From the NCBI RefSeq assembly GCF_900177655.1, contig NZ_FXWK01000001.1, forward strand, positions 1,860,001 through 1,924,000: a DNA stretch of 64,000 bases, read 5' to 3'. Made by a program: the position numbers and the translations under genes. This document shows, piece by piece, positions 1 through 8,710 of this stretch. Numbering within the stretch: position 1 is the first letter of the stretch; the number at the start of each line of letters is the position of its first letter. Under the pieces are notes generated by a model. That model saw only the letters and a program-made list of their open reading frames with translations, had not been told where the DNA came from and ran no database searches. This DNA is from Devosia lucknowensis (GTDB lineage: Bacteria > Pseudomonadota > Alphaproteobacteria > Rhizobiales > Devosiaceae).

Positions 1-252
1 ATGCTCGGCGATCCAAGGGTCTGGGCCATCGATGTGCTCCTGCCCATCTACTTCCTCGGCCTCGTCGTCGGCTTCCGTCGCAAACCCGGATTCTATCCGG
101 TCGTCGCAACGAGCATGCTGTGCTCGGTGGCCGCGTACTACCTCGTTGGCTCTCCCTGGCATGTCAGCATTGGCGCCATCTGCGGCGTCCTGGTGGCAGC
201 CCTCCTCCCCCTGCCGCCCAGGCCTGCGGCCGTCGAGGAGGCCAGCCACTGA
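1..252 (+). CDS. azlC: AzlC-family branched-chain amino acid exporter, C-terminal part
   Basis: This is the end of an AzlC-type inner membrane protein, the large subunit of the AzlCD branched-chain amino acid exporter. The 83 visible residues hold two to three hydrophobic segments and a Pro-rich tail, as in AzlC C-termini. The family is about 230-250 residues, so the gene begins before the window and the ATG at position 1 is probably internal. Its TGA overlaps the ATG of azlD (TGATG), so the two are translationally coupled. The assignment rests on the adjacent azlD and on the hydrophobic pattern. Confidence 0.75.
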   Translation: MLGDPRVWAIDVLLPIYFLGLVVGFRRKPGFYPVVATSMLCSVAAYYLVGSPWHVSIGAICGVLVAALLPLPPRPAAVEEASH

Positions 253-557
253 TGGATGATCTCTCCACGCTCTGGCTGATTCTGGCGGCGGCTTCCGCCA
301 CCTATCTCACCCGCATCGGCGGCTATGTGCTCATCACCCGCATGCGCACCCTGCCCCCAAGGCTCGAACAGGCTCTCAACGCCGTACCCGCCGCCGTGCT
401 CACCACGCTCTGGGCGCCGGCCTTCTTCACCGGTGGCTGGGACGTACGCATCGCGCTGATGGTCGCGGCGCTGGTCAGCCTGCGCTACCCGGGGCTGGTC
501 ATGCTGGCAGCCGGCTGGGCTGCCGCCATGGCGTCGCGGCATCTCATCGGGCTTTAG
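252..557 (+). CDS. azlD: AzlD-family branched-chain amino acid exporter small subunit
   Basis: This 101-residue protein is the small subunit of the AzlCD exporter in the inner membrane. It has the AzlD pattern of three to four transmembrane segments. An early TYLTRIGG motif lies near residues 20-27, and LNAVPAAVLTTLWAP follows in the middle. The length matches the family at about 100 residues. The start codon overlaps the azlC stop by one base. Its own stop overlaps the stop of the convergent metallopeptidase gene by four bases, leaving no room for a separate terminator. Confidence 0.85.
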   Translation: MDDLSTLWLILAAASATYLTRIGGYVLITRMRTLPPRLEQALNAVPAAVLTTLWAPAFFTGGWDVRIALMVAALVSLRYPGLVMLAAGWAAAMASRHLIGL

Positions 558-1486
558 ATGTTTCCGGAGAACGTATCGCAATCACCCGGATCGCCGGAGC
601 GATAGCCGCGTTCGAACCAGCTCTGGCGCTGGGCGGACGTGCCGTGATTGAAGGTCTTGGGCACCGCGAACCCCTGCATGCGCTTTTGCAGCGTATCGTC
701 GCCGATCTGGTTTGCGGCGTTCAGCGCCTCTTCGATATCGCCATTGTCGAGCAGGTTCTGCTGGCCCGCATAATTTGCCCAGACCCCCGCATAGCAATCC
801 GCCTGCAGTTCCACCCGGACCGAATAGGCATTGGCCTCTTCCTGGCTCATCGACTGGCGCCGCTGGTTGAATTCGGACAGCACGCCGGTCAGGTTCTGCA
901 CATGGTGACCCACTTCGTGCGCCAGAACATAGGCTTGGGCGAAATCGCCCGGCGCGCCGAACTGCTGGTGCAACTGGTCGTAGAAGCTGAGGTCTATGTA
1001 GACCTTCTGGTCGCCCGGGCAATAGAAGGGTCCCACTGACGCGTCGGCGGCGCCGCAGGCCGTGTTCACCGCATCGGTGAACAACACCACATTGGGTTCA
1101 GGGTAATCTTCACCGATCGCGGCAAACTGCTCGCTCCAGAGGTCCTCTGTCTCCTTGACGACCACGGCGACGAAATCGGCAAGCTGGTCTTCGCCCTCCG
1201 CCGGAAGCTCCCGCGACGATACGTTGGATGCCGGCGCGGAGCTGCTCGAACCGCTGAGTATGTCGATCGGGTTTATACCGGTGGCGAACCAGATGATACC
1301 CAGCACCACCACGATGCCGATCAGGCTGGAAATGCCGCCTCGGCTTCCACCGCCACCTCCAGTGGGAATGCGGATGCCACCACCCCGGCCCAGCCCGCCG
1401 AGCCCACCCAGGCCGCCAAGCCTGCCTCCGCCTGCTCCGCGCCGATCTTCGATATTCGAGCTGCGCTGCCGACCTTGCCACTTCAT
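554..1486 (-). CDS. Neutral zinc metallopeptidase (YpfJ/PF04228 family)
   Basis: This is a membrane-anchored putative zinc protease of 310 residues. Residues 19-52 are a Gly-rich low-complexity stretch with GGL repeats. A single transmembrane helix follows near residues 54-70, and the catalytic domain lies outside the membrane. The zinc motif HEVGHH is at residues 190-195. Downstream ELQADCYAGVWA supplies the third-ligand region, as in YpfJ-like proteins. The length and N-terminal anchor fit the family. The physiological substrate is unknown. The gene converges on azlD with a four-base overlap of stop codons. Confidence 0.88.
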   Translation of the reverse strand: MKWQGRQRSSNIEDRRGAGGGRLGGLGGLGGLGRGGGIRIPTGGGGGSRGGISSLIGIVVVLGIIWFATGINPIDILSGSSSSAPASNVSSRELPAEGEDQLADFVAVVVKETEDLWSEQFAAIGEDYPEPNVVLFTDAVNTACGAADASVGPFYCPGDQKVYIDLSFYDQLHQQFGAPGDFAQAYVLAHEVGHHVQNLTGVLSEFNQRRQSMSQEEANAYSVRVELQADCYAGVWANYAGQQNLLDNGDIEEALNAANQIGDDTLQKRMQGFAVPKTFNHGTSAQRQSWFERGYRSGDPGDCDTFSGNI

Positions 1487-1574
1487 CTTTGACGCCTTTC
1501 CGAAGTCACGAAGACGTTAGCAGTAAGTGTCGAGGCTGAACACGGGTTCCAATGAGCCTGTGGGCAGCGCGCGT

Positions 1575-3047
1575 TTATCCAGCGACGGCCGCCACCGTCT
1601 CCCGAGCCCCCTTGTCGAACAGACGTTCGAGATGCGCGACGACGGCTGCCCGGAAAGCGGCATTTTCCGGCAGGTCGGTGCCAAAAACCTCAGTCATGCC
1701 CACCAGTCCGTCGAACAACGCGTCCGGATCGTCCCCCGCATCGGCGGCAATCGCATGCATCTTGAGCGCATGCGGATCGCGAACATCGATATCGCTGCCG
1801 TCTTCTGCAACGCCCGTCACATAACGCATCCATGCCGCGACCCCGAGCGCCAGCCGGTCGATGCTCTGTCCGGCCTTGAGCCGGTCGCGGATGGTGCCGA
1901 GCAGTCGCTGCGGCAGCTTCTGGCTGCCATCCATGGCAATCTGCCAGGTGCGGTGCTTGAGCGCCGGATTGCGGAACCGGTCCAGCAGCTGATCGCGGTA
2001 GGCGCCGAGGTCGACGCCGGCCATGTCGAGGGTCGGCATGGCTTCCTCGGTCATCAATCCATGCACGAGCTTCACATAGGCCGGATCACCCATGACCTCG
2101 GCGATATACTCATAGCCGCCGAGATAGCCGCTATATGCCATCGTCGAGTGCGATCCGTTCAGCATGCGCAGTTTCATGTGCTCGAACGGTTCGACATCCT
2201 GAACCAGTTGCGCACCCACGTTCTCGAACGCCGGTCTGCCCGAAGGAAAATGGTCCTCGATCACCCATTGGGTGAAGGGCTCTGTCATGATCGGCCAAGC
2301 ATCCTCTGCCCCGATCAGCTCAGTCACCTCGGCGCGATCGGCATCGGTGGTTGCGGGCACGATCCGGTCTACCATCGTCGAGGGGAAAGCCACCTGCTCT
2401 ACCCACGCGCCCAGCTCGGCATCGCGCAAGGACGCAAACTTGGTGACGATGCGCCGCGCCGTCTCGCCATTGCTGGGAAGGTTGTCGCAGCTCATCACGG
2501 TGAACGGTGCGACCCCCGCCGCCTTGCGGCGCGCCAGCGCCTCCACCAGTATGCCCGGCGCGGATTTCGGCGCGGTGGGATTGGCCAGGTCATGCACGAT
2601 ATCGGCATGGCGCTGGTCCAGTTCCCCCGTCGCGGGCTCGTAGCAGTAACCCTTTTCGGTCACGGTCAGGGATACGATGCGAATGGCCGGATCGGCCATC
2701 AACGCCAGCAAGTCTTCGCGCTCGGTATTGGCGTCAACCACCTTGAGGATCGAGCCGATTACACGCGGATGCGTCCCGGCGGCATCGCGAACGGCAATCG
2801 TATAAAGTCCGTCCTGCGGTTCCAGCGCGTCCTTGGTGTCCGGCCGCCTGAGGCTCGCGCCGACAATGCCCCAGCTCGGATCCTTCGCGAGCAGGTCGTC
2901 GACATAGACGGCCATATGCGCCCGGTGGAAGGCGCCGATGCCCAGATGCACTATCCCCGGCTTCACCAGGCTCCTGTCATAGTCCGGCACGGCCGTGCCC
3001 CTGGCGACATTGGCAAGGCTGTTCTGGCTGAGGCGTACGGGGCTCAA
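1575..3047 (-). CDS. Mannitol dehydrogenase-family oxidoreductase (fructuronate reductase / mannitol 2-dehydrogenase)
   Basis: This is a long-chain NAD(P)-dependent dehydrogenase for polyols or uronates, cytoplasmic, about 490 residues. The Rossmann motif GIGAFHRAH is at residues 36-44. The catalytic motif KLRMLNGSHS (K-x4-N-x2-H) is typical of mannitol 2-dehydrogenase and UxuB. I chose the TTG at 3047 because GGAG lies six bases upstream. An in-frame ATG at 3134 would add 29 residues unlike the family. The gene is divergent to a KDG kinase gene, which favours hexuronate use (fructuronate to mannonate), but mannitol or arabitol oxidation cannot be excluded. Confidence 0.85.
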   Translation of the reverse strand: MSPVRLSQNSLANVARGTAVPDYDRSLVKPGIVHLGIGAFHRAHMAVYVDDLLAKDPSWGIVGASLRRPDTKDALEPQDGLYTIAVRDAAGTHPRVIGSILKVVDANTEREDLLALMADPAIRIVSLTVTEKGYCYEPATGELDQRHADIVHDLANPTAPKSAPGILVEALARRKAAGVAPFTVMSCDNLPSNGETARRIVTKFASLRDAELGAWVEQVAFPSTMVDRIVPATTDADRAEVTELIGAEDAWPIMTEPFTQWVIEDHFPSGRPAFENVGAQLVQDVEPFEHMKLRMLNGSHSTMAYSGYLGGYEYIAEVMGDPAYVKLVHGLMTEEAMPTLDMAGVDLGAYRDQLLDRFRNPALKHRTWQIAMDGSQKLPQRLLGTIRDRLKAGQSIDRLALGVAAWMRYVTGVAEDGSDIDVRDPHALKMHAIAADAGDDPDALFDGLVGMTEVFGTDLPENAAFRAAVVAHLERLFDKGARETVAAVAG

Positions 3048-3180
3048 GACGATCTCCAGTTCTATCGCGGCATCTTGTATGGAAGTTGCGCGCAGGGTAG
3101 GAGCCTGTTTAGTGGCAAGCCCTTGCCGGAGCAAGCCCGGAGCGGCATAAGCCCATAGGGGGCTTCAGGGAGGATTGGTC

Positions 3181-4089
3181 TTGACCAGACGCATCGTTTC
3201 CATCGGGGAATGCATGATCGAGATGAGCGGCGGAGAAGACCGCTCCTATCGCCTCGGCTATGCCGGCGACACGCTCAATTCCGCCTGGTACCTGCGCGCC
3301 CTCCTGGGCAAGGATTGGTCGGTCGATTACGTCACTGCGCTCGGCGAAGACCGGTACTCCGACGACATCCGCGCCTTCCTGAAGGACAACGGCATCGGAA
3401 CCGGCCATATCAAGGCCATCGCCAACCGCCGTCCTGGTCTCTACATGATCCATCAGGAAAAGGGCGATCGCCACTTCACCTATTGGCGCGACACCTCGGC
3501 CGCCAAACTCCTCGCCGACGATAAGAAAGCCTTGTCCGACGCTGTGGAAGGTGCCGAACTTGTCTATTTTTCCGGCATCACCCTGGCCATTCTCGCCCCG
3601 CGCGCCCGCGGCCGCCTTCTCGGCGCCATCGTCAAGGCGCGCGACAACGGCGCAAGGATTGCATTCGACACCAATCTCAGGCCCGCGCTCTGGTCCAGCC
3701 CTCGGGTCATGGCTGGCGTCCTGACGGCCGCCGCAAGCCTTTGCGACATTGTCCTCCCCACCCATTCCGACGAGGCTCCGCTGTTTGGCGACAAGACCGT
3801 CGACGACACGGCCGACCGCTACCTGGAGCTGGGCGTCGAGGAAGTGGTGGTCAAGGACGGCAGCAACGAGGCTCTCATTGCTACCGCTCACGAGCGCGTG
3901 CGTGTTGCTCCGCCGCCAGGCGCCAAGGTCGTTGATGCCACCGGCGCAGGCGACAGCTTCAACGGCGCCTACCTTTCGGCACGTCTCAATGGCAAGTCAC
4001 TTCGCGAAGCGGCAGAAGCCGCCCATCGCACCGCTGGCATCGTCATCGGCCACAAGGGCGCATTGGTCGACCCAAAGCTGGTGCAGTAG
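3181..4089 (+). CDS. kdgK: 2-keto-3-deoxygluconate kinase (PfkB family)
   Basis: This cytoplasmic sugar kinase of 302 residues should phosphorylate 2-keto-3-deoxygluconate to KDPG for the Entner-Doudoroff route. The N-terminal GECMIEMSG and the GYAGDTLNSAWYL segment are typical of KDG kinases. The PfkB signature DATGAGDSFNGAYL holds the anion hole, with the catalytic Asp near residue 258. I chose the TTG at 3181 because AGGGAGGA ends six bases upstream. A TTG at 3175 directly abuts that ribosome site and is unlikely. The gene is divergent to the mannitol dehydrogenase-family gene and probably shares its regulator. Confidence 0.87.
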   Translation: MTRRIVSIGECMIEMSGGEDRSYRLGYAGDTLNSAWYLRALLGKDWSVDYVTALGEDRYSDDIRAFLKDNGIGTGHIKAIANRRPGLYMIHQEKGDRHFTYWRDTSAAKLLADDKKALSDAVEGAELVYFSGITLAILAPRARGRLLGAIVKARDNGARIAFDTNLRPALWSSPRVMAGVLTAAASLCDIVLPTHSDEAPLFGDKTVDDTADRYLELGVEEVVVKDGSNEALIATAHERVRVAPPPGAKVVDATGAGDSFNGAYLSARLNGKSLREAAEAAHRTAGIVIGHKGALVDPKLVQ

Positions 4090-4140
4090 CCGCGGCTCGT
4101 TCTGCCCTCCCCCGCAAGCGGTGGAAGGAGACAGCACGCC

Positions 4141-4169
4141 ATGTCATCGAACTGTCATAAATTGACCGC
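4141..4169 (+). promoter_or_regulatory. Putative Pho box upstream of cpdB
   Basis: Two seven-base half-sites, ATGTCAT (4141-4147) and CTGTCAT (4152-4158), are spaced by four bases. A weaker third half-site, TGACCGC, begins at 4163 in the same 11-base register. The second half-site matches the enterobacterial PhoB consensus exactly and the first differs by one base. It lies about 180 bases before the CpdB-type phosphoesterase gene on the same strand, which fits phosphate-starvation control. Confidence 0.7.
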
Positions 4170-4338
4170 CCGGTAAAAACTCCCTAGCCTCCCATCTCCA
4201 GCCGTCATGCCAGCGTCACCTCTCCGGGGCATGAGCGGCACGCTCCCCTTTTGCGGGGAAGTGTCAAGCACCGGCACCCATGCCGGGCCTCCCGGGAGCG
4301 ACTGCCCCCGTGAGAAGACATTTCACACGGAGACGATC

Positions 4339-6324
4339 ATGAACTTTTTCCCCAATATTTCCCGGCGCAGCTTCCTTGTCGGCTCGGCCAGCGCCGGCGC
4401 CGTGGTTGCCCTGCACCCCTTTGCGGTGCTCGCCCAGTCCAACCAGGCACACCTGCGCATCATCGAAACGACCGACATACACGTCGCCATCCTGCCCTAC
4501 GATTATTATGCCGATGCGCCCAATGACACGATGGGGCTGGCCCGCACCGCCGCCATTATCGAACAGATCCGTGCCGAAGCGGGCAATGCGGTCCTGTTCG
4601 ACAACGGCGACCTGATCCAGGGCAATCCCATGGGCGACTACATGGCCTATGAGAAGGGCCTCAATCAGGGTGACATCCACCCGGCCGTCGCCGCCCTCAA
4701 TACGCTTGGCTATGACGCGGCGACCTTGGGCAACCACGAGTTCAACTATGGCCTCGAATTCCTCGACCGTGCCCTTGAAGGCGCCGAGTTCCCCTTCGTG
4801 TCCGCCAATCTCGTGCGCGGCACCGAGCTCGCCGAGGATCCGACCCAGGACGAGACCTATGTCGAGCCCTACCGCATCTTCGAAAAGGAACTGACGGACG
4901 GCTCGGGTGCCACGCACACGATCAGGATCGGCGTTATCGGCTTCCTGCCGCCCCAGATCCTGACCTGGGATTCGACCCACCTCACCGGCAAGGTCGTGGT
5001 ACGCGACATCGTCGAGGCGGCGCAGGCCTGGGTGCCGAAGATGAAGGAAGAAGGCGCAGACATCATTGTCGCCCTTTCCCATTCGGGCATCGAAGCTGGC
5101 CCGCATGTACAGGGCATGGAAAACGCCTCGCTCCAGCTCGCCGCCGTCGAAGGCATCGACGCGGTACTCACCGGCCACCACCACCGCGTGTTCCCCGGAC
5201 CCGACTATGCCGAAGTCGAGGGCGCCGATAGCGAAGCGGGCACGCTCAACGGCACCCCAGCTGTCATGCCGGGCTTCTGGGCCTCGCATATGGGTCTCAT
5301 CGACCTGCTGCTTGAAGTGGATGCTGACGGCAAGTGGACGGTCGTCTCTCATACGTCCGAAGCGCGCCCGATCGTCGAGCGCATCGATAACAAGAACGTA
5401 CCGACCGTCGAATCCGTGCCTGAGGTCGAGGCGTCGGTTCAGGCCGAACACGAAGAAACCCTCGACTATATCCGCCGCCCGGTCGGCGAAACGGCTGCCC
5501 CCCTGCATTCCTACTTCGCCCTTGTGGCAGACGACCCGTCCGTACAGATCGTGTCGCAGGCACAGTCCTGGTACATCGAGCAGATGATGAAGGGTACCGA
5601 GTGGGAGGCACTGCCGATCCTGTCCGCAGCGGCACCCTTCAAAGCAGGCGGTCGCGGCGGCCCCGACTATTACACCGACGTTCCCGTCGGCCCCGTCGCG
5701 ATCAAGAACGTCGCTGACCTCTACCTTTATCCCAACACCATCCAGGCAGTGAAAATCACTGGTGCGGATGTGAAGGAATGGCTCGAGCGCTCGGCCGGCA
5801 TATTCAACCAGGTTGAAGCTGGCGCCACCGACGCCGAACTCATCAATCCGGAGTTCCCGTCCTACAATTTCGACGTCATCGATGGGGTGACCTATCGGAT
5901 CGATCTGACACAACCGTCGAAATATGCCGCCGATGGTGGTGCACTGGAAAATGCAGATGCCAGCCGCATCGTCGACCTTCAGTACAACGGCGCCCCAATC
6001 GATCCGGCGCAGGAATTCATCGTCGCCACCAACAATTATCGCGCCGGCGGCGGCGGTTCATTCCCGGGCATCGGGCCAGACAAGATCGTCTTCATCGGCC
6101 CCGATACCAATCGCGACATCATCGTTCGCTTCATCATCGAAAACGGGACGATCGATCCCAAGGCCGACAGCAACTGGTCGCTGGCCCCGATCGGCGACAC
6201 CACTGTCTTGTTCGCGACGGGTCCCAAGGCGGCCGATAAAGTGGACGACGTTACCGCCGTCAGCATCGAAGCGACCGGCGATACCGATGCCGAAGGGTTC
6301 GGCATCTATCGCATCACGCTCTGA
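4339..6324 (+). CDS. cpdB: Periplasmic 2',3'-cyclic-nucleotide 2'-phosphodiesterase / 3'-nucleotidase (CpdB-like)
   Basis: This exported phosphoesterase of 661 residues should hydrolyse 2',3'-cyclic nucleotides and 3'-nucleotides to nucleoside and phosphate. A twin-arginine signal peptide is visible (RRSFLVG at residues 9-15, cleavage near AVLAQ). Calcineurin-like metal motifs follow: [23 protein letters not shown] and GHHHRVFPG. The C-terminal nucleotidase domain has the [11 protein letters not shown] and [13 protein letters not shown] elements. The length matches CpdB (about 650). The ATG at 4339 follows CGGAGACG. A longer in-frame start at 4207 would place 44 residues before the Tat signal and is rejected. 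A Pho box precedes the gene and a hairpin terminator follows it. Confidence 0.92.
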   Translation: MNFFPNISRRSFLVGSASAGAVVALHPFAVLAQSNQAHLRIIETTDIHVAILPYDYYADAPNDTMGLARTAAIIEQIRAEAGNAVLFDNGDLIQGNPMGDYMAYEKGLNQGDIHPAVAALNTLGYDAATLGNHEFNYGLEFLDRALEGAEFPFVSANLVRGTELAEDPTQDETYVEPYRIFEKELTDGSGATHTIRIGVIGFLPPQILTWDSTHLTGKVVVRDIVEAAQAWVPKMKEEGADIIVALSHSGIEAGPHVQGMENASLQLAAVEGIDAVLTGHHHRVFPGPDYAEVEGADSEAGTLNGTPAVMPGFWASHMGLIDLLLEVDADGKWTVVSHTSEARPIVERIDNKNVPTVESVPEVEASVQAEHEETLDYIRRPVGETAAPLHSYFALVADDPSVQIVSQAQSWYIEQMMKGTEWEALPILSAAAPFKAGGRGGPDYYTDVPVGPVAIKNVADLYLYPNTIQAVKITGADVKEWLERSAGIFNQVEAGATDAELINPEFPSYNFDVIDGVTYRIDLTQPSKYAADGGALENADASRIVDLQYNGAPIDPAQEFIVATNNYRAGGGGSFPGIGPDKIVFIGPDTNRDIIVRFIIENGTIDPKADSNWSLAPIGDTTVLFATGPKAADKVDDVTAVSIEATGDTDAEGFGIYRITL

Positions 6325-6330
6325 AACGAA

Positions 6331-6359
6331 GACGGGCGCCTCCTGGGCGCCCGTCTATT
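6331..6359 (+). terminator. Hairpin terminator after cpdB
   Basis: A perfect 10-bp stem, 6331-6340 paired with 6346-6355, closes a five-base loop six bases after the cpdB stop. The T-tract is short (TATTC). It may also serve the opposite-strand gene ending at 6374. Confidence 0.6.
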
Positions 6360-6373
6360 CATCGATCCGGCGG

Positions 6374-6568
6374 TTATTGGCCGTCGGGAACGACATCCAC
6401 GCTCACGGCAGGCACGTCTACATCTACGGTGCCGCCGGTCGGCGCGCCGTTGAAGAAAACGAGGTAGCCGATTGCCAGAATGGCCACTGCCACGATGATG
6501 CCGACGACGATACCCGCGCCGCTGCCACCGCGATCCAAGATGACGGTTTCACGATCAGATTCATGCAT
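6374..6568 (-). CDS. Small single-pass membrane protein, stress-promoter controlled
   Basis: The 64-residue product has a short polar N-terminus (MHESDRETVILDR), a Gly-rich turn and one strong transmembrane helix near residues 19-39. It ends in an acidic Val-rich tail, TVDVDVPAVSVDVVPDG. I chose the ATG at 6568 because GGAGG lies seven bases upstream. An ATG two codons earlier has the ribosome site too close. A paralogue with the same plan lies at 63076-63282. An EcfG-type promoter sits just upstream at 6598-6623, so it is probably a general-stress gene. No function is known to me. Confidence 0.72.
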   Translation of the reverse strand: MHESDRETVILDRGGSGAGIVVGIIVAVAILAIGYLVFFNGAPTGGTVDVDVPAVSVDVVPDGQ

Positions 6569-6597
6569 GTTCATGCCTCCAGAAAATGTGGCAGAAG

Positions 6598-6623
6598 AAC
6601 GACGCCTTCGCCCACCAAGTTCC
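6598..6623 (-). promoter_or_regulatory. EcfG (general stress sigma factor) promoter
   Basis: Read on the minus strand this is GGAAC (6623-6619), 17 bases, then CGTT (6601-6598), an exact match to the alphaproteobacterial EcfG consensus GGAAC-N16/17-CGTT. It points at the small membrane protein gene starting at 6568, about 25-30 bases downstream of the -10. Confidence 0.72.
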
Positions 6624-6660
6624 GCGCCCCTCTTCAACCGAACCTGGAAACGATCGTAAA

Positions 6661-7626
6661 GTGTTGAAGCGGCTGTTGATTATTCTGATGCTTCTGGCGC
6701 CCACTGCTGCGTTGGCCGAAGTCCCACTGTCCGGCACCTTGCGCGCCACACATGCCTGCTCTGCCTATCAGTCCATCAGCCGAGGGACCAATCCCGGCGC
6801 CGTCACGCTCGATACCGGCAGCACCTACCAGGTCGTCGCCGCGAACAAAACGCCGCCCACCCATTTTTCAGTGGTGATACCAGGCGCAAGCCCCTCGCGC
6901 CGATGGGTGGAAATCGACTGCGGGACGACAGACATTGCTGTCGGAACGACCGCGCCGGTCCGTGTCGACCCCGGGGCGGAGTATATACTCGCCGTCAACT
7001 GGCAACCGGCATTTTGCGAAACCGCCCCGCATGTCGCCGAGTGCCGCACCCAACAGCCCGACAGTTTCGGCGCTACCAAGTTCACACTGCACGGTCTGTG
7101 GCCGCAACCGCGCGAGCGTGAATATTGCGGCGTGGCCGAGCGCGATATCTGGGCCAGCCGCGACGGCCGCTGGCGCGAGCTTCCCATGCTCGATCTCACG
7201 ATTGCTCAGCGCCGCGAGCTCGACGAGGTCATGCCCGGCAGCCTGTCCGGCCTTGATCGTCATGAATGGATCAAGCATGGCACCTGTTACGGCGCCAGCC
7301 AGCGCGAATATTTTGCCCACGCACTCGACCTCATGCGGGCGCTGAACGCGTCCGAAGTCGCCGACCTGTTCGCCGGAAATATAGGCAAGCGTGTTACTCT
7401 CGCGGACATCCGCGCCGCTTTTGACCGCGCCTTCGGACAGGGTGCAGGCGATCGCGTTGCCCTGGACTGCGAACAGGACGGCAATCGCACCCTCATTACC
7501 GAATTGCGCATCACCTTGAGTGGCCACATCTCGGATCCCGACGATCTCGGTCCGCTTATGCTCGCCGCCGGACCAGCCGCCGGCGGTTGCCGATCTGGTC
7601 AGGTCGACGGGGTGGGCTTCCGCTGA
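6661..7626 (+). CDS. Secreted ribonuclease T2 family protein
   Basis: This is an exported endoribonuclease of about 321 residues. It starts with a signal peptide (LLIILMLLAPTAALA). Both catalytic segments of RNase T2 are present: CAS1 as FTLHGLWPQ and CAS2 as HEWIKHGTCYG. These supply the catalytic His residues, Glu and Lys. RNase T2 enzymes yield 2',3'-cyclic nucleotides, the substrate of the CpdB-like enzyme encoded upstream. I chose the GTG at 6661, which starts the signal peptide directly. The ATG at 6586 would overlap the divergent EcfG promoter. The gene overlaps the 3' end of ohrR by 28 bases. Confidence 0.85.
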   Translation: MLKRLLIILMLLAPTAALAEVPLSGTLRATHACSAYQSISRGTNPGAVTLDTGSTYQVVAANKTPPTHFSVVIPGASPSRRWVEIDCGTTDIAVGTTAPVRVDPGAEYILAVNWQPAFCETAPHVAECRTQQPDSFGATKFTLHGLWPQPREREYCGVAERDIWASRDGRWRELPMLDLTIAQRRELDEVMPGSLSGLDRHEWIKHGTCYGASQREYFAHALDLMRALNASEVADLFAGNIGKRVTLADIRAAFDRAFGQGAGDRVALDCEQDGNRTLITELRITLSGHISDPDDLGPLMLAAGPAAGGCRSGQVDGVGFR

Positions 7627-8066
7627 TCCACGGCATCGTCGAGACGTCCGCGCAAGGCCAGCAATTCCTGACGCATGGCCTCGGCTGCTGCCAGCGTCAT
7701 GCCTGTGCCCTCGATCACCGCAAGAGGGATTGCCAGTGCCTTGTCCTTCAGCGCCAGTCCTTCCGGCGTCAATCTGATCCGCACCTGCCGCTCGTCGTCT
7801 TCGTCGCGCCTGCGACTCACCAGCCCCCGCGCTTCGAGCCGTTTGAGCAACGGCGTAATCGTGCCGGAGTCGAGGAACAGCTTATCGCCGAGCGCCTTCA
7901 CCGTGATGTCGTCGCGTTCCCATAAAACCAGGAACGCCAGATACTGCGGATACGTTAGATCCAGGGCATCCAATCGCGGCTTGTAGAACCGCGTGAACGC
8001 GTGGCCTGCCGAATACACGGCAAAGCACAACATCTGGTCGATTGTCGCCATGGTTTTCTCCGCCAT
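7599..8066 (-). CDS. ohrR: OhrR-type MarR family organic-peroxide sensor repressor
   Basis: This cytoplasmic dimeric winged-helix repressor of 155 residues senses organic hydroperoxides through an N-terminal Cys (Cys14 in QMLCFAVYS). The flanking LCFAVYSAGHAFTRFY and LDLTYPQYL segments are diagnostic of OhrR. The DNA-binding region follows (DSGTITPLLKRLEARG), then the wing (RRRDEDDERQVRI). The ATG at 8066 follows GGAG at seven bases. A second ATG five codons later also has a good site. The gene is divergent to its expected target ohr, with a palindromic operator between them. Confidence 0.92.
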   Translation of the reverse strand: MAEKTMATIDQMLCFAVYSAGHAFTRFYKPRLDALDLTYPQYLAFLVLWERDDITVKALGDKLFLDSGTITPLLKRLEARGLVSRRRDEDDERQVRIRLTPEGLALKDKALAIPLAVIEGTGMTLAAAEAMRQELLALRGRLDDAVDQRKPTPST

Positions 8067-8117
8067 TTTCGGTCTCCGGATCACGGACCCAATTATACAA
8101 CACAAAATTCTATTGCA

Positions 8118-8132
8118 CGCAATTTAATTGCG
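8118..8132. promoter_or_regulatory. Palindromic OhrR operator between ohrR and ohr
   Basis: The 15-base perfect palindrome CGCAATTTAATTGCG lies in the 103-base gap between divergent ohrR and ohr. AT-rich palindromes at this position bind OhrR in several proteobacteria. A partial second copy, TTGCACGCAA, starts at 8113. Confidence 0.65.
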
Positions 8133-8169
8133 CGATATGTATCTCGAACTCAAGCCAAGGAGCAGTCCA

Positions 8170-8607
8170 ATGAGCATCAAGTCCGCAGTTTACACCGCCC
8201 ACGCTCACACCACCGGTGGTCGCACCGGCACCAGCAAGACCGACGATGGCCGCCTTGAAGTCACGCTCGATACCCCCAAGGCAATGGGCGGCAACGATGG
8301 CCCCGGCACCAATCCCGAACAGCTCTTTGCTGCCGGCTATTCCGCCTGCTTCCTCGGCGCCCTCAAGGCCGTCGCCCGCGGCGAAAAGGTGAAAATCCCC
8401 GACGAAGCCACCATCGACGCTTCCGTCTCCTTCGGCGAGAACGCGAACGAAGGCGCCAAGGGCTTCAACATCGCCGTCGAACTCAAGGTGACCCTGCCCG
8501 GCTTCGACAAGGCGCAGGCTGAAGACCTCGTCCACAAGGCCCACGAAGTCTGCCCCTATTCCAATGCCACGCGCGGCAATGTCGATGTGACCCTGACCGT
8601 CGCGTAA
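8170..8607 (+). CDS. ohr: Organic hydroperoxide resistance protein (Ohr)
   Basis: This thiol peroxidase of 145 residues reduces organic hydroperoxides. Both catalytic cysteines are present, Cys60 in YSACFLGAL and Cys128 in HEVCPYSNATRGN. The conserved Arg18 (GGRTGTS) and Glu50 (NPEQLF) of the active site are also there. The ATG at 8170 follows AAGGAG at seven bases, and the length is typical. Divergent ohrR and the palindrome between them indicate peroxide-inducible expression. Confidence 0.95.
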   Translation: MSIKSAVYTAHAHTTGGRTGTSKTDDGRLEVTLDTPKAMGGNDGPGTNPEQLFAAGYSACFLGALKAVARGEKVKIPDEATIDASVSFGENANEGAKGFNIAVELKVTLPGFDKAQAEDLVHKAHEVCPYSNATRGNVDVTLTVA

Positions 8608-8710
8608 TCTACGTGTCTTTGTCGGTCGTCTGATCACTTCGTTAACGATCGCCATTCACCGGCCTGAAAGGGCGGCAAGGCTAGCGTCTCCATCTCAACT
8701 GGAGCCCGCC

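Noticed and set aside
1527..3158. Open frame of 543 codons on the plus strand
   Set aside because: It is antisense to the mannitol dehydrogenase-family gene, whose catalytic motifs are intact.
4264..5913. Long open frame (549 codons) on the minus strand
   Set aside because: It is fully antisense to cpdB, whose Tat signal and metal motifs are clear. High-GC codon bias makes such shadow frames common.
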